DNA from: Candidatus Rokuibacteriota bacterium
GTDB lineage: Bacteria > Methylomirabilota > Methylomirabilia > Rokubacteriales > CSP1-6
Direction: 5' to 3'
Length of the DNA: 35,028 nt
Assembly: GCA_016209425.1 (NCBI GenBank)
Contig: JACQWA010000384.1
Coordinates: 1 to 35,028, forward strand
In this document: positions 1 through 9,627 of the stretch, piece by piece
Numbering within the stretch: the first letter of the stretch is position 1
How the letters are laid out: each line of letters opens with the position of its first letter
Program-made: the position numbers and the translations under genes
Notes under the pieces: model-generated
Database searches by the model: none
What the model was told of the DNA's origin: nothing
Seen by the model: the letters and a program-made list of their open reading frames with translations, nothing else

Positions 1-203
1 CCCCTCATGGGTTTTCGCAGCACCTGCGTCTGATCGAAGATGCTCCGGAACAGCTCCGGATCGTTCGCTCTGTCAAACATGGTCTCAGGCTCGATCGGGT
101 TTTCGACGCCTAGTGTACCAGATCCGAGGCGCCCCACGCGGCGCGCGTGGAGTCGGCCCGACATTTCTCAAGCATCGGATCTTCGGAGAGCTGGGAAGCC
201 GCC

Positions 204-1187
204 TCATCGAGTCGGCACGCGCGGCTTCTTCTTCGCCTTTGCCTTTTTCTCGGGGAGGAAGGCGGGCAGGATCTCCTCCGCATAGGCGTGCAGGGCCTCC
301 CAGTCGAACGGCATCCTCAGGCCGATATTCACGCGGACCGCTCCGGCCTTGCGATATTCGGCGATTCGATCCATCACCTGCCGCGGGGTGCCGACGAAGA
401 ACCCGCCGATCCGCTGCTCCAGCGTCGTCCCCCACTGCGCCTTCATCCGCTCTTCCTGCCGTCTGGCCCCCTTCTCGGTCGCCCCCATGTAGAAGCCGAC
501 GTTGACCGTCCGGAGGACCTTGGCCGGATCGCGCCCCTCCTTCTGGCACCAGTCGTCGAGGATCTGGCTCTTCCGCCTGAATTCCTGGGGCGAGATGTAT
601 GGCGCGTTCCAGCCGTCGGCGTACTTGGCCGCGACGCGGAGCGTCCGCTTTTCCCCGAGGCCGCCGATCCAGATCCTGAGGTGCCTTTGGAGCGGTTTCG
701 GATTACACCGGGCTTCATTGAGCTGGAAGTACTGCCCTTTGAAGTTGGCGACCCGCTGGGTGAAGAGGAGCCTCAGGACCTGCGCGTATTCCTCCAGCTG
801 GTCCTCGCGGATCCCGATCCGCTCGAACGGCATGCCGAAGGCCTTATATTCGGCCTCGTGCCAGCCGGCGCCGAGGCCGCATTCGACACGCCCGCCTGAG
901 AGGTGGTCGATGGTGCAGAGCGCCTTGGCCAGCACGCCCGGGTGGCGGTAGTTGACGCAGAAGACCAGACAGCCGACCCGGACGTTCTTCGTTTCCATGG
1001 CCTGCGCCGTCATCGTCGAGATGGACTCGAAGCAGTCGATGTCGCCCCCCTGGGGCGGGGACTCCTGGAAATGGTCCGACACCGAGAACCAGTCGAAGCC
1101 CCCCGTGTCCGCGAACCGCCAGAGGCGACGGAGTTCGCTGAGCGGGCTCCCCAGATGCCCCACGTGCACGCCGAAGGTCATCGCCAT
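204..1187 (-). CDS. LLM class F420-dependent oxidoreductase (luciferase-like monooxygenase)
   Basis: 327-aa ORF; FGVHVGHLGSPLSELRRLWRFADTGGFDWFSVSDHF..., GGRVECGLGAGWHEAEYKAFGMPFE, IWIGGLGEKRTLRVAAKYADGWN typical of LLM/F420 family. Confidence 0.9.
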   Translation of the reverse strand: MAMTFGVHVGHLGSPLSELRRLWRFADTGGFDWFSVSDHFQESPPQGGDIDCFESISTMTAQAMETKNVRVGCLVFCVNYRHPGVLAKALCTIDHLSGGRVECGLGAGWHEAEYKAFGMPFERIGIREDQLEEYAQVLRLLFTQRVANFKGQYFQLNEARCNPKPLQRHLRIWIGGLGEKRTLRVAAKYADGWNAPYISPQEFRRKSQILDDWCQKEGRDPAKVLRTVNVGFYMGATEKGARRQEERMKAQWGTTLEQRIGGFFVGTPRQVMDRIAEYRKAGAVRVNIGLRMPFDWEALHAYAEEILPAFLPEKKAKAKKKPRVPTR

Positions 1188-1228
1188 GGTCGTAGCCCCC
1201 TCCGATGTACGGAGCGCGCGAGCTGGCC

Positions 1229-1247
1229 GGGGGGCGAAGCGCCCCCC
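1229..1247. repeat. GC-rich perfect hairpin (GGGGGGCG-aag-CGCCCCCC) between two minus-strand genes; terminator-like or REP-like
   Basis: Read directly: ggggggcgaagcgcccccc; no T-run follows. Confidence 0.45.
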
Positions 1248-1252
1248 ACCGG

Positions 1253-2275
1253 CTACGCCGCGAAGGATTCGAAGAACTTCAGGACGATGATCTTGCTCCT
1301 GGGTGAAACCTGCTTGGCCTCCTTGACCCAGAGGTCCAGGTTCGCCGGGTCGCCGAAGAGGGCTCGGAGGTCCTGCGGTGGCTCCGAGTAAGGCTTTTCG
1401 AAGTGATCCCAGTGGGTCGGGAGGATCACCTTCGGGTAGTTCAGCGCCTTCAGGAGCCGTGGGGTGAAGTTGTGAATCTGGTTCGCGAAGATCGAGGCGA
1501 TCAGCGCCACGTCGGGCTTGAGCCCGGCGATTGCCCTCTCGACGAAGTTGGCCGTGCTCATCAGGAAAATGCTGAACTTTCCACCGATGGTAATGACGTA
1601 GATCAGGCTGTCACCCTCGGGCATCTCTCCCACGGTGGCTGGCGCGGGCGGCACGGAGAAGAGGTGGCCAGGGACCGCATGTTTCTTGGTCGGCCCCATG
1701 GAGTGGAGTCCCGGGAACACCTCGATCGTGAATCCGTCGAACTGCATGAACTCGCCGCCCTTGACCTGGACGATCTTTCCTTCCGCCATCCCGGAAGCCC
1801 GCATCACATTGGCGTGGGTTTCCGAGCCGATCACCTGGGCGTTCGTCCTCTTGGCGATGTAGGGGATGTCCGCCATGTGGTCCCAGTGGCCGTGACCGAT
1901 CAGAATATGGTCGGCCTTCTTAATGTGCTGATCGATCAGGGCCTCCTCTACCTTGATCGGTGTCTTCGCGTTGAACTTGCCCGCGAAGAAGCCCGTGTCG
2001 AAGCGGCTGAACCAGGGATCGAAGAGGATTGTCTTGTTGCCGAACGTGATCTCCCATCCGTCCGTGCCGAACCACTTGAAGTTCACCCCGGCCGTTCCCG
2101 GCCCCCCGCTCTTGGGCGGTGCCTCGGCCCCTTCGGCGAGACCGGGCAACAGGAACGACTTCCCCCAGTCCACGGCGGCGGCAGTCAGGCTCGCGGCGAC
2201 ACCGGTCCCGAGGAACTGCCGGCGAGAAAGAACAGAGGACACCGAATTCGTCCAGTTCGGATCAATGAAGCACAT
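1253..2275 (-). CDS. Tat-exported MBL-fold metallo-hydrolase (UlaG-like)
   Basis: SRRQFLGTGVAASLTAAAV twin-arginine signal; GHGHWDHMADIPYIAKRT metallo-beta-lactamase motif; PTHWDHF near C-terminus. Confidence 0.85.
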   Translation of the reverse strand: MCFIDPNWTNSVSSVLSRRQFLGTGVAASLTAAAVDWGKSFLLPGLAEGAEAPPKSGGPGTAGVNFKWFGTDGWEITFGNKTILFDPWFSRFDTGFFAGKFNAKTPIKVEEALIDQHIKKADHILIGHGHWDHMADIPYIAKRTNAQVIGSETHANVMRASGMAEGKIVQVKGGEFMQFDGFTIEVFPGLHSMGPTKKHAVPGHLFSVPPAPATVGEMPEGDSLIYVITIGGKFSIFLMSTANFVERAIAGLKPDVALIASIFANQIHNFTPRLLKALNYPKVILPTHWDHFEKPYSEPPQDLRALFGDPANLDLWVKEAKQVSPRSKIIVLKFFESFAA

Positions 2276-2337
2276 GACCTCCTCCTTGCCGGTGATTGTT
2301 GGTTCGCTTCATAGTCCCGGAGGGCCGCGATGTCACG

Positions 2338-3108
2338 TTACCGCGTGGTGATGGATAGGCCGCCATCCACGACCAGGACCTGCCCCGTCACCCAGCGCGA
2401 CTCGTCGCTCGCCAGATAGACCGCGGCCCAGCCCACATCCCAGCCCTTGCCCTCGTCCTGGATCAGGGCGGCCAGCCTGCGGCGCTCACGCAGTTCCGCC
2501 GACATGCCCTCGGCCACCATCGGCGTGTACACGAAGCCCGGCGCGATGGCGTTGACGCGGATTCGATCTTTGGCGAGTTGTCCGGCCAGCGAGATCGTGA
2601 GCCCGATCACCCCGGCCTTCGCCGCCGCGTAGGCGGTGCGGCCGTGGGCGCGGAGGGCCGCTACGGAAGAGACGTTGATGATCGAACCGCCGCCGGCCTC
2701 CACCAGCCGCGGCACAGCGGCCTGGGAGGTCAGCAGCATGCTCTTCAGGTCCACGGCCATGACTCGATCCCACTCGTCCTCCGTGACCTCCATCATAGGT
2801 TTGCGCGACTCGACCCCGACATTGTTGTGGAGGACGTCGAGCCGCCCGTAGCGTTGAACGGCCGTCGCCACCATGCGCTCGCAATCGGCGGCGCGCGTCA
2901 CGTCGGCCTGAAGGGGAGAGGCGTCCCCGTTCTCGGAGCGGATGAGCGCGCAGGTCTCTAGGGCGCGCTCGATCACCTGGTCCACACAGAGGACTTGGGC
3001 CCCCTCGCGGGCGAAGAGAACGGCCGCGGCCTTGCCGTTTCCCACTCCCGGGCCGCGCGAGCCGGCCCCGGTGACGATGGCAACTTTCCCTTTCAGCCGA
3101 TCCGCCAC
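2338..3108 (-). CDS. SDR family NAD(P)-dependent oxidoreductase
   Basis: KVAIVTGAGSRGPGVGNGKAAAVLFAREGA, NNVGVE, SSVAALRAHGRTAYAAAKAGVIGLT (S...YxxxK), C-terminal VTGQVLVVDGGLSI. Confidence 0.92.
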   Translation of the reverse strand: MADRLKGKVAIVTGAGSRGPGVGNGKAAAVLFAREGAQVLCVDQVIERALETCALIRSENGDASPLQADVTRAADCERMVATAVQRYGRLDVLHNNVGVESRKPMMEVTEDEWDRVMAVDLKSMLLTSQAAVPRLVEAGGGSIINVSSVAALRAHGRTAYAAAKAGVIGLTISLAGQLAKDRIRVNAIAPGFVYTPMVAEGMSAELRERRRLAALIQDEGKGWDVGWAAVYLASDESRWVTGQVLVVDGGLSITTR

Positions 3109-3112
3109 GGCG

Positions 3113-4786
3113 CTAGGGCTTGAAACTCGCGTCCACGTGGACGTCGAGGAGGTACGGGCCGCCGGATGTCAGGCCGCGAGCCAGGGCCGGGCCAATCTCA
3201 GCCGCCTTCTCCAGGCGTTCCCCCGGCACCCCGAGGGAGTGGGCGAGTTCCACGAAGTCGATGAGGGGCGTATCGAGATCCATCCCCACGTACAGGTCGT
3301 CCTGAGCCGAAAAGCCCTTGAGGGCGTGGACGCGCTGCTTCAGGATCCGGTAGCTTCGGTTGTTGATGATGACGAAGACCACGCCGAGGCCGGTGTGGGC
3401 GGCGGTCCAGAAGGCCTGGCTGGTGTACATGGCGCTCCCGTCCCCGACCAGCGCCACCACCGGGCGGTGGGGGAGGGCGAGTTTGACGCCGAGGGCCGCG
3501 GGGAGCCCCCACCCGATCCCGCCGCCGCGCAGGCCATAGAAGCTCTGGGCGTCCCGGCAGCGGAGGAGTTCGCGGAGGCCGCCGCCCGAGGAGATGGATT
3601 CGTCCACGATCACCCCATCCGGCGGCAGGCTCTCGGCCACGGCGTGGACGAGGGCCAGGGGCGGGATCGGCGTCCTGCCGCTCTCGGTCAGCGCCCGCTT
3701 GGTGAGGTCGGCTGTCGTCTGCGCCCGACGCCCCTCGGCCTCCGCCAGGCGGCGTTGAGCATCTGGATGGGCGCTTCCTCCGAAGCGTTTCCGGAGGGCC
3801 TCAGCCAGGTCTGGAAGGGTGGCCTTAGGGTCGCCGACGATGGCCACCTTGGCGGGGTAGTTCTTGCCGATCTCCCACGCATCCACGTCGAGGTGGATGA
3901 GGGGCAGACCGTCCGGCATGGGCTCCACGTCCGACGGGAGCGACAGCGTGAAGAGGTCTCCGCCGACGGAGAAGAGCAGGTCGTGCGGCTGGAGCAGCGC
4001 GCGAAGACCGGGGGCGAGGCGGGGGATCGCGCCCTGATAGAGCGGGTGGGAGAAGGGGAAGTTGCACCGGTTGGCCATCCCCTCCGTGTACACCGGCGCG
4101 CCGAGAAGCTCGGCCACCTCGATCAGCTCCGCGTGGGCGCCGCCCTGGGCGACCGCGTCGCCCGCGACGACCAGCGGGCGCTCGGCCTGAGCCAGGAGAT
4201 CGGCCGCCCGCTCCACCGCCTCGCGGGATCCCCGGATCCGCGGGTCCACGCGGGTCGGCTCGCCCAGCTCCAGGTCCCGCTCGGCGTTCAGTACGTCCAC
4301 GGGGAGGGAGAGGAAGACCGGCCCTGTCGGATGAGTCAGCGCGACCTTGGCAGCCCGGTGAACGATGCGCGGCAGGTCTTCGAGCCGATGGACCTCCGTG
4401 GACCACTTGACGTACGGTCTGGCCACGGGCGGAAGCTCGGACCAGAGGACGGGCTCGGTGACCGTCATGGACTGATCGTGCTGGCCCGCGGTCAGCAAGA
4501 GGGGAGAGCCCGCCTTGAAGGCGTCGTAGAGCATCCCCATGGCGTTGCCGAGCCCGGGGGAGATGTGGACGTTGGCCGCCGCGAGCTTCCCGCTGGCCTG
4601 GGCATACCCGTCGGCCATGGCGACCGCCACGGCCTCCTGGAGGGCGAGGATGTAGCGGATGCCCTTCTCGCGCGCGAGGCCGTCCATCAGCGGCAGCTCC
4701 GTGGTCCCCGGGTTGCCGAACAGCAGCTCCACCCCCTCCTGCTTCAGGAGCTCCAGGAATACCTGCTTCCCCGCCATGAACGGCAT
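3113..4786 (-). CDS. Thiamine diphosphate-dependent enzyme (benzoylformate decarboxylase / acetolactate synthase large-subunit-like)
   Basis: GNPGTTELPLMDGL, LQEAVAVAMADGYAQASGK, ThDP motif VGDGSAMYTSQAFWTAAHTGLGVVFVIINN; start chosen at MPFMAGK, ORF extends to 4864. Confidence 0.88.
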   Translation of the reverse strand: MPFMAGKQVFLELLKQEGVELLFGNPGTTELPLMDGLAREKGIRYILALQEAVAVAMADGYAQASGKLAAANVHISPGLGNAMGMLYDAFKAGSPLLLTAGQHDQSMTVTEPVLWSELPPVARPYVKWSTEVHRLEDLPRIVHRAAKVALTHPTGPVFLSLPVDVLNAERDLELGEPTRVDPRIRGSREAVERAADLLAQAERPLVVAGDAVAQGGAHAELIEVAELLGAPVYTEGMANRCNFPFSHPLYQGAIPRLAPGLRALLQPHDLLFSVGGDLFTLSLPSDVEPMPDGLPLIHLDVDAWEIGKNYPAKVAIVGDPKATLPDLAEALRKRFGGSAHPDAQRRLAEAEGRRAQTTADLTKRALTESGRTPIPPLALVHAVAESLPPDGVIVDESISSGGGLRELLRCRDAQSFYGLRGGGIGWGLPAALGVKLALPHRPVVALVGDGSAMYTSQAFWTAAHTGLGVVFVIINNRSYRILKQRVHALKGFSAQDDLYVGMDLDTPLIDFVELAHSLGVPGERLEKAAEIGPALARGLTSGGPYLLDVHVDASFKP

Positions 4787-4919
4787 CGTGGCCTCCGGCA
4801 GCCAGCAGTGGATCGCGGGAGCCATCGTCGCCCAGGGGCCCTCGGATGTCAATCCGCCGCGCATCCTGGTAGTGTCTGGGGACGGAGAGGTAATTGAGGA
4901 GGGGTGCTATACTACGGCC

Positions 4920-5636
4920 ATGACCAAGGGGGGCTTCGCGTTCGATCCAAGGCAGGATCCGCGCGAACTACCAGCTTACGCGATCACGGAAGCTGCCCAC
5001 TACCTCCGTATCCCCAAGGCGACGCTTCGAGACTGGGTTCTCGGACGGTCCTCCCCAACTGATGCTGGGACCGTGTTTGCGAAGCCGATTATTGTCCTTC
5101 CCGAAAGAGACGGGCAGGTGCTTTCCTTCGTAAATCTGGTTGAGGCTCACGTGCTTGACGCCATTCGGCGGGAGCATAAGATTTTCCTCCAGAGAGTCAG
5201 AAAGGCTCTCAATTATCTCGCAAAGCATTTTCCCTCCCGGCATCCATTGGCCGAACAGAACTTTGAAACGGATAGTTTGGATCTTTTCGTTCAAAAGTAT
5301 GGCCAGCTGATTAACCTTTCTCAAGCTGGCCAACTAGCCATTCGTAGCTTGCTAGAGGCCCACCTCCGCCGCATAGATCGTGACACAGCCGGATTCCCGG
5401 TAAGATTGTTTCCGTTTACCAGAAAGCGCCAACCCGATGAGCCCAAAGTAGTTGTTATCGATCCTTATGTATCCTTTGGGCGGCCCGTCTTGGTCGGGAC
5501 GGGAATTGTGACGGCTATTATCGCGGAACGCTACAAGGCTGGTGAGTCTATCGACGAATTGGCGGACGACTATGGTCGAAAACGCCTCGAAATCGAAGAG
5601 GCGCTCAGATGCGAGCTCGAAGTCGAGGCTGCCTAG
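4920..5636 (+). CDS. DUF433 / VapB45-like antitoxin with N-terminal HTH-like region
   Basis: AYAITEAAHYLRIPKATLRDWVLG helix-turn-helix-like; C-terminal PYVSFGRPVLVGTGIVTAIIAERYKAGESIDELADDYG..EIEEALR is DUF433-like; ATG at 4920 rather than the ORF-track start at 4659. Confidence 0.75.
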   Translation: MTKGGFAFDPRQDPRELPAYAITEAAHYLRIPKATLRDWVLGRSSPTDAGTVFAKPIIVLPERDGQVLSFVNLVEAHVLDAIRREHKIFLQRVRKALNYLAKHFPSRHPLAEQNFETDSLDLFVQKYGQLINLSQAGQLAIRSLLEAHLRRIDRDTAGFPVRLFPFTRKRQPDEPKVVVIDPYVSFGRPVLVGTGIVTAIIAERYKAGESIDELADDYGRKRLEIEEALRCELEVEAA

Positions 5637-6021
5637 CACGCTCAGTTTCTTCCTCGATCGATCCCTCGGAAAGAAAAAGATTGCCACTGCCCTCCGCCAA
5701 GCCGGCGTACAAGTAGAGATACACGACGATCACTTTCCCCAGGATGCAAGGGATGAGGATTGGCTTCAGGAGGCCGGGAGAAGAGGGTGGATAGTTCTCA
5801 CGAAAGATCGACGAATCCGACACAGAGCTCTTGAACTGAGCGCGGTCGTCCGGGCCGGGGTGCGAGTGTTCGTGCTCACAGCAGGCGATCTTCAGGGCGG
5901 GGAGATGGCTGAAATTTTTGTGAAGGCGCTTCCGGCCATGAACGGATTTGCAGCTCAGCACTCACCACCGTTCATTGCAAGAGTTTCCAGAACCGGCTCG
6001 GTTTCAATGCTATTCAAATGA
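5572..6021 (+). CDS. PIN-like toxin (DUF5615 / VapC45-like)
   Basis: LSFFLDRSLGKKKIATALRQAGVQVEIHDDHFPQDARDEDWLQEAGRRGWIVLTKDRRIRHR; overlaps antitoxin 3' end; exact start uncertain. Confidence 0.7.
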   Translation: MVENASKSKRRSDASSKSRLPSTLSFFLDRSLGKKKIATALRQAGVQVEIHDDHFPQDARDEDWLQEAGRRGWIVLTKDRRIRHRALELSAVVRAGVRVFVLTAGDLQGGEMAEIFVKALPAMNGFAAQHSPPFIARVSRTGSVSMLFK

Positions 6022-6025
6022 TTCC

Positions 6026-7138
6026 ATGAAGCCGCCGGCGCCCGCTCCTTTTCTCTCCGCCTGTCGGCGCGAGCCCGCCGAGTACACGCCGGTCTGGGTC
6101 ATGCGCCAGGCGGGGCGCTACATGCCCGAGTATCGCGCGATCCGGGCTCGACTGGGCTTCCTGGAGCTCTGCAAGAATCCGGAGGCGGCGGCCGAGGTCA
6201 CGCTCCTTCCGGTTGAGCGCCTCGGGGTGGATGCCGCCATCATCTTCGCCGACATCCTGCTCCCCGTGGAACCCATGGGCGTGGGCCTGGAGTTCGCCAA
6301 GGGCGAAGGGCCCCTCATCCATCGTCCCGTGCGCACCGCCGCCGACCTCAACCGACTGGCGGACGTTGACCCGGGGGAGGCCACCCCCTTTGTCTTCGAG
6401 GCGATTCGAAAGGTGTGCGCGGCGCTGAAGGAGCGCGTCCCGCTGATCGGCTTCGCCGGCGCGCCCTTCACCCTGGCCTCCTACCTGATCGAAGGGGGCC
6501 CGTCCCGGGAGTATCTTCACACCAAGCGGCTCATGCACGATGACCCCGCCACCTGGCACGCCCTCATGGAGCGCCTGGTGAAGGTGACCGTCGGCTACGT
6601 GAACGGCCAGATCGCCGCGGGCGCCCAGGCCGTCCAGCTCTTCGATAGCTGGGTGGGGACGCTCTCGCCCGACGACTACCGCGAGTGTGTCCTGCCGCAC
6701 AGCCGGGCGACGATCGACGGTCTCACCCCCGGAGTCCCGGTCATTCATTTCGGCACGGGCACCGCGGGCTTGCTCGAGCTCATGCGGGAGGCGGGCGGCG
6801 ACGTGATCGGCCTCGACTGGCGGGTGGACCTGGGGGCGGCGTGGAAGCGCGTCGGCTACGATGTGGCGGTCCAGGGAAACCTCGACCCCGGGCTGCTCCT
6901 GGCTCGACCCGCCGAGATCAGGCGGGCGGTGCGGGCGATCCTCCAGCGCGCCGGTGGCCGGCCCGGCCACATCTTCAACCTCGGCCACGGCGTCCTCCCC
7001 GAGACGCCTGTTGACCACGTGGGGGCTATGGTCGACATGGTCCACGAGATCAGCGTCGGAGGGGGGCTCCGCCCCCCTTCCGATTCCTCCCCCCCGGAGT
7101 TGCGCGGGCCAAGCCCGCGCTCGAACGACCCGAGCTAA
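6026..7138 (+). CDS. hemE: Uroporphyrinogen decarboxylase, with repeat-derived C-terminal tail
   Basis: VWVMRQAGRYMPEYRAIR, ADILLPVEPMGVGLEF, GFAGAPFTLASYLIEGGPSREY, FNLGHGVLPETPVDHV. Confidence 0.95.
   Translation: MKPPAPAPFLSACRREPAEYTPVWVMRQAGRYMPEYRAIRARLGFLELCKNPEAAAEVTLLPVERLGVDAAIIFADILLPVEPMGVGLEFAKGEGPLIHRPVRTAADLNRLADVDPGEATPFVFEAIRKVCAALKERVPLIGFAGAPFTLASYLIEGGPSREYLHTKRLMHDDPATWHALMERLVKVTVGYVNGQIAAGAQAVQLFDSWVGTLSPDDYRECVLPHSRATIDGLTPGVPVIHFGTGTAGLLELMREAGGDVIGLDWRVDLGAAWKRVGYDVAVQGNLDPGLLLARPAEIRRAVRAILQRAGGRPGHIFNLGHGVLPETPVDHVGAMVDMVHEISVGGGLRPPSDSSPPELRGPSPRSNDPS
7062..7132 (+). repeat. Dispersed double-hairpin repeat, copy 1
   Basis: ggggggctccgccccccttccgattcctcccccccggagttgcgcgggccaagcccgcgctcgaacga; matches copies at about 29367 and 34443 (inverted). 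Confidence 0.85.
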
Positions 7139-7142
7139 TCCT

Positions 7143-8069
7143 GTGAGCACGGTGGATTCGGTGCTGCTCATCGCCTTCGGCGGGCCCGAAAAGCCCGAGG
7201 ACATCCGGCCCTTCCTCCAGATCGTGACCGCGGGCCGCCCGATTCCGCCGGAACGCATCGAGGAGGTGGCGCATCACTACGAGCTGATCGGGGGACGCTC
7301 GCCGCTCAACGAGCTGACGTTCAAGCAGGCGAAAGGACTGCGGCGCGCCTTGAAGCGTGAGGGCCTGTCCGTGCCCGTGTATGTCGGCATGAGGAACTGG
7401 CATCCGTTCCTCCACGAGACGCTGGCGGCGATGCGGGAGGTGGGACTCCGGCGCGCGTTCGCCATCATCCTCTCGGCATTCCAGACGGAGGCGTCGTGGC
7501 AGCGCTACATGGTGGACGTGGTCATCGCCTTCCGGAAGGTGGGCGCCGGCGTGCCGGAGGTCCGGTACGCCCCGCCCTGGTTCGACCATCCGCGCTTCAT
7601 CGAGGCGGTGGCCGAGCGCGTCCGTGCGGCGCTGGGGCACGTCCCGCCGGAAAGGCGCGCCGAAACGCGCCTGATCTTCACCGCCCACAGCGTGCCCACC
7701 GCCATGGCGGATGCCTCGCCTTACGTGGAGCAGTTTTGGGCGGCATCGCACGCGGTGGCGGGGCGGCTCGATCTCCGGCGATGGTCGGTGGCCTACCAGA
7801 GCCGGAGCGGGGCGCCCGGGGATCCATGGCTGGAGCCCGACATCGCCGACATGCTCCGGGACGTTGCCAAGGTGGGCGCGCGAGACGTTCTCGTGGCGCC
7901 CATCGGATTCGTCTGCGATCATGTCGAGGTGCTCTACGACCTCGACGTGGAGGCGCGACGCCTCGCGACCGCGCTGGGGATCCGGCTCCACCGCGCCGGC
8001 GCGGCCAACGACCACCCGGCGTTCATCGAGATGCTGGCCGACCTGGTGAGGGGCGGTCTCGGGGCGTAG
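7143..8069 (+). CDS. hemH: Ferrochelatase
   Basis: GTG start; VLLIAFGGPEKPEDIRPFLQ, FTAHSVPTAMADASPYVEQ, SVAYQSRSGAPGDPWLEPDI, VLVAPIGFVCDHVEVLYDLD. Confidence 0.93.
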   Translation: MSTVDSVLLIAFGGPEKPEDIRPFLQIVTAGRPIPPERIEEVAHHYELIGGRSPLNELTFKQAKGLRRALKREGLSVPVYVGMRNWHPFLHETLAAMREVGLRRAFAIILSAFQTEASWQRYMVDVVIAFRKVGAGVPEVRYAPPWFDHPRFIEAVAERVRAALGHVPPERRAETRLIFTAHSVPTAMADASPYVEQFWAASHAVAGRLDLRRWSVAYQSRSGAPGDPWLEPDIADMLRDVAKVGARDVLVAPIGFVCDHVEVLYDLDVEARRLATALGIRLHRAGAANDHPAFIEMLADLVRGGLGA

Positions 8070-8073
8070 GGGC

Positions 8074-9489
8074 GTGGCCCGCCGGGTGGTGGTCGTGGGG
8101 GGAGGGATCGCGGGCCTCGCCGCGTCTCACCGCCTCCTCGAGCTGGGCCGGGAGCACGGCCAGTCGGTGGAGCTCACGCTCCTCGAAGCGCGCGATCGCC
8201 TCGGCGGCACCATCGCGACCGAGCACGCCGACGGCTTCCTGATCGAGGCCGGTCCCGACTCCTTCCTCTCGGAGAAGCCCTGGGCCCTGGCGCTCTGCCA
8301 GCGGCTCGGCCTCACGGACCGGTTGGTCCGCACCGACGACCGATTCCGGCGCACCTACGTCGTCCATCGTGGACGCCTCGAGCCGCTGCCCGACGGGTTT
8401 CAACTCCTCGCCCCCGCGCGCTTCTGGCCGTTCATTTCGTCGCGGCTCTTCTCCTGGCCCGGGAAGTTCCGGATCGCGATGGATCTGCTCCTCCCCCGCC
8501 GGGTCGGTTCCGAGGATGAGAGCCTGGGAGCGTTCGTCCGTCGCCGGTTTGGCCGGGAGGCGCTCGAGCGAGTCGCCCAGCCGTTGGTCGCCGGGATCTA
8601 CACCGCCGACCCCGACAGTCTGAGTCTCGCCGCGACCATGCCGCGGTTCCTCGAGCTGGAGCAGGCCCAGCGGAGCCTCATCCTGGCGCTCTGGCGCGCG
8701 GCCCGCCGGGCGCCCGCGACGGCGACCGGCGTCAGCGGGGCGCGCTGGAGCCTCTTTGTGACCTTCGCCGGGGGGATGGAGGAGTTCGTGCGGGCGCTTG
8801 CGGATCGTCTCCCGTCGGGCTCGGTCAGACTCAAGGAAAAGGTTGTTGGGCTCCACCGCGTCGCGGCCGGCTGGCGGGTGAGCCTGGCGGACGGGAGCGC
8901 GCTCGACGCCGACGGCGTCGTCGTCGCGGCCGAAGGCCACCAGGCCGCGCGCATGATCCGCTCCCTCGACCCCGGCTTGGGTCATCTCCTCGAAACGATC
9001 CCCTACGCCTCGTCAGCCACGGTCACGCTCGCCTACCGCCGGGCTCAGATTGCCCATCCGCTCGACGGCTTCGGCTTCGTCGTGCCGCGGATCGAGCGGC
9101 GGCCGATCCTGGCCGGCACGTTCTCGAGCGTGAAGTATCCCGGGCGGGCGCCGGCGGGGCACGTCCTGCTGCGCGTCTTTCTGGGCGGGGCGCTGGACGA
9201 GAGGATCCTCCGGGAGGACGACGGGCGCATGGTCTCGATCGTGCGGGCTCAACTGGGCGCGCTGCTCGGCGTCACGGGACCGCCGCTCCTCACCCGCCTC
9301 TCCCGCTACCCGGCCTCGATGGCGCAGTACCTGGTGGGGCATGGAGACACCGTGGCGGCGATTGAACGGCGGCTCGTGGAGCATCGAGGGCTGGCGCTGG
9401 CGGGGAGCGCCTACCGCGGTGTGGGGATCTCCGACTGCGTCCGCTCGGGCGAGGACGCTGCCCTGGGCGTGCTCGGCCACCTCTCCTAA
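8074..9489 (+). CDS. hemY: Protoporphyrinogen oxidase (FAD-dependent, HemY/HemG type)
   Basis: GTG start; RRVVVVGGGIAGLAASHRLLE dinucleotide-binding motif; DRLGGTIATEHADGFLIEAGPDSFLSEKPWALALCQRLGL; C-terminal LAGSAYRGVGISDCVRSG. Confidence 0.93.
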   Translation: MARRVVVVGGGIAGLAASHRLLELGREHGQSVELTLLEARDRLGGTIATEHADGFLIEAGPDSFLSEKPWALALCQRLGLTDRLVRTDDRFRRTYVVHRGRLEPLPDGFQLLAPARFWPFISSRLFSWPGKFRIAMDLLLPRRVGSEDESLGAFVRRRFGREALERVAQPLVAGIYTADPDSLSLAATMPRFLELEQAQRSLILALWRAARRAPATATGVSGARWSLFVTFAGGMEEFVRALADRLPSGSVRLKEKVVGLHRVAAGWRVSLADGSALDADGVVVAAEGHQAARMIRSLDPGLGHLLETIPYASSATVTLAYRRAQIAHPLDGFGFVVPRIERRPILAGTFSSVKYPGRAPAGHVLLRVFLGGALDERILREDDGRMVSIVRAQLGALLGVTGPPLLTRLSRYPASMAQYLVGHGDTVAAIERRLVEHRGLALAGSAYRGVGISDCVRSGEDAALGVLGHLS

Positions 9490-9627
9490 GCCTCTTCGCG
9501 ACGCGTGCGCTGCCGGCGCCGGCCGTAGTCCACCATCGCGCGGATCGGCTGGACCGAGGCCCGCGTGTCGGAGCCACCGGTCCTTGACGTGGCCCCCGGT
9601 GATCACGAGGAAGATCGGCTTCCCCGG

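Noticed and set aside
2942-4897. 651-aa plus-strand ORF
   Set aside because: Antisense of the ThDP-dependent enzyme gene; no recognisable domain, composition typical of shadow ORFs.
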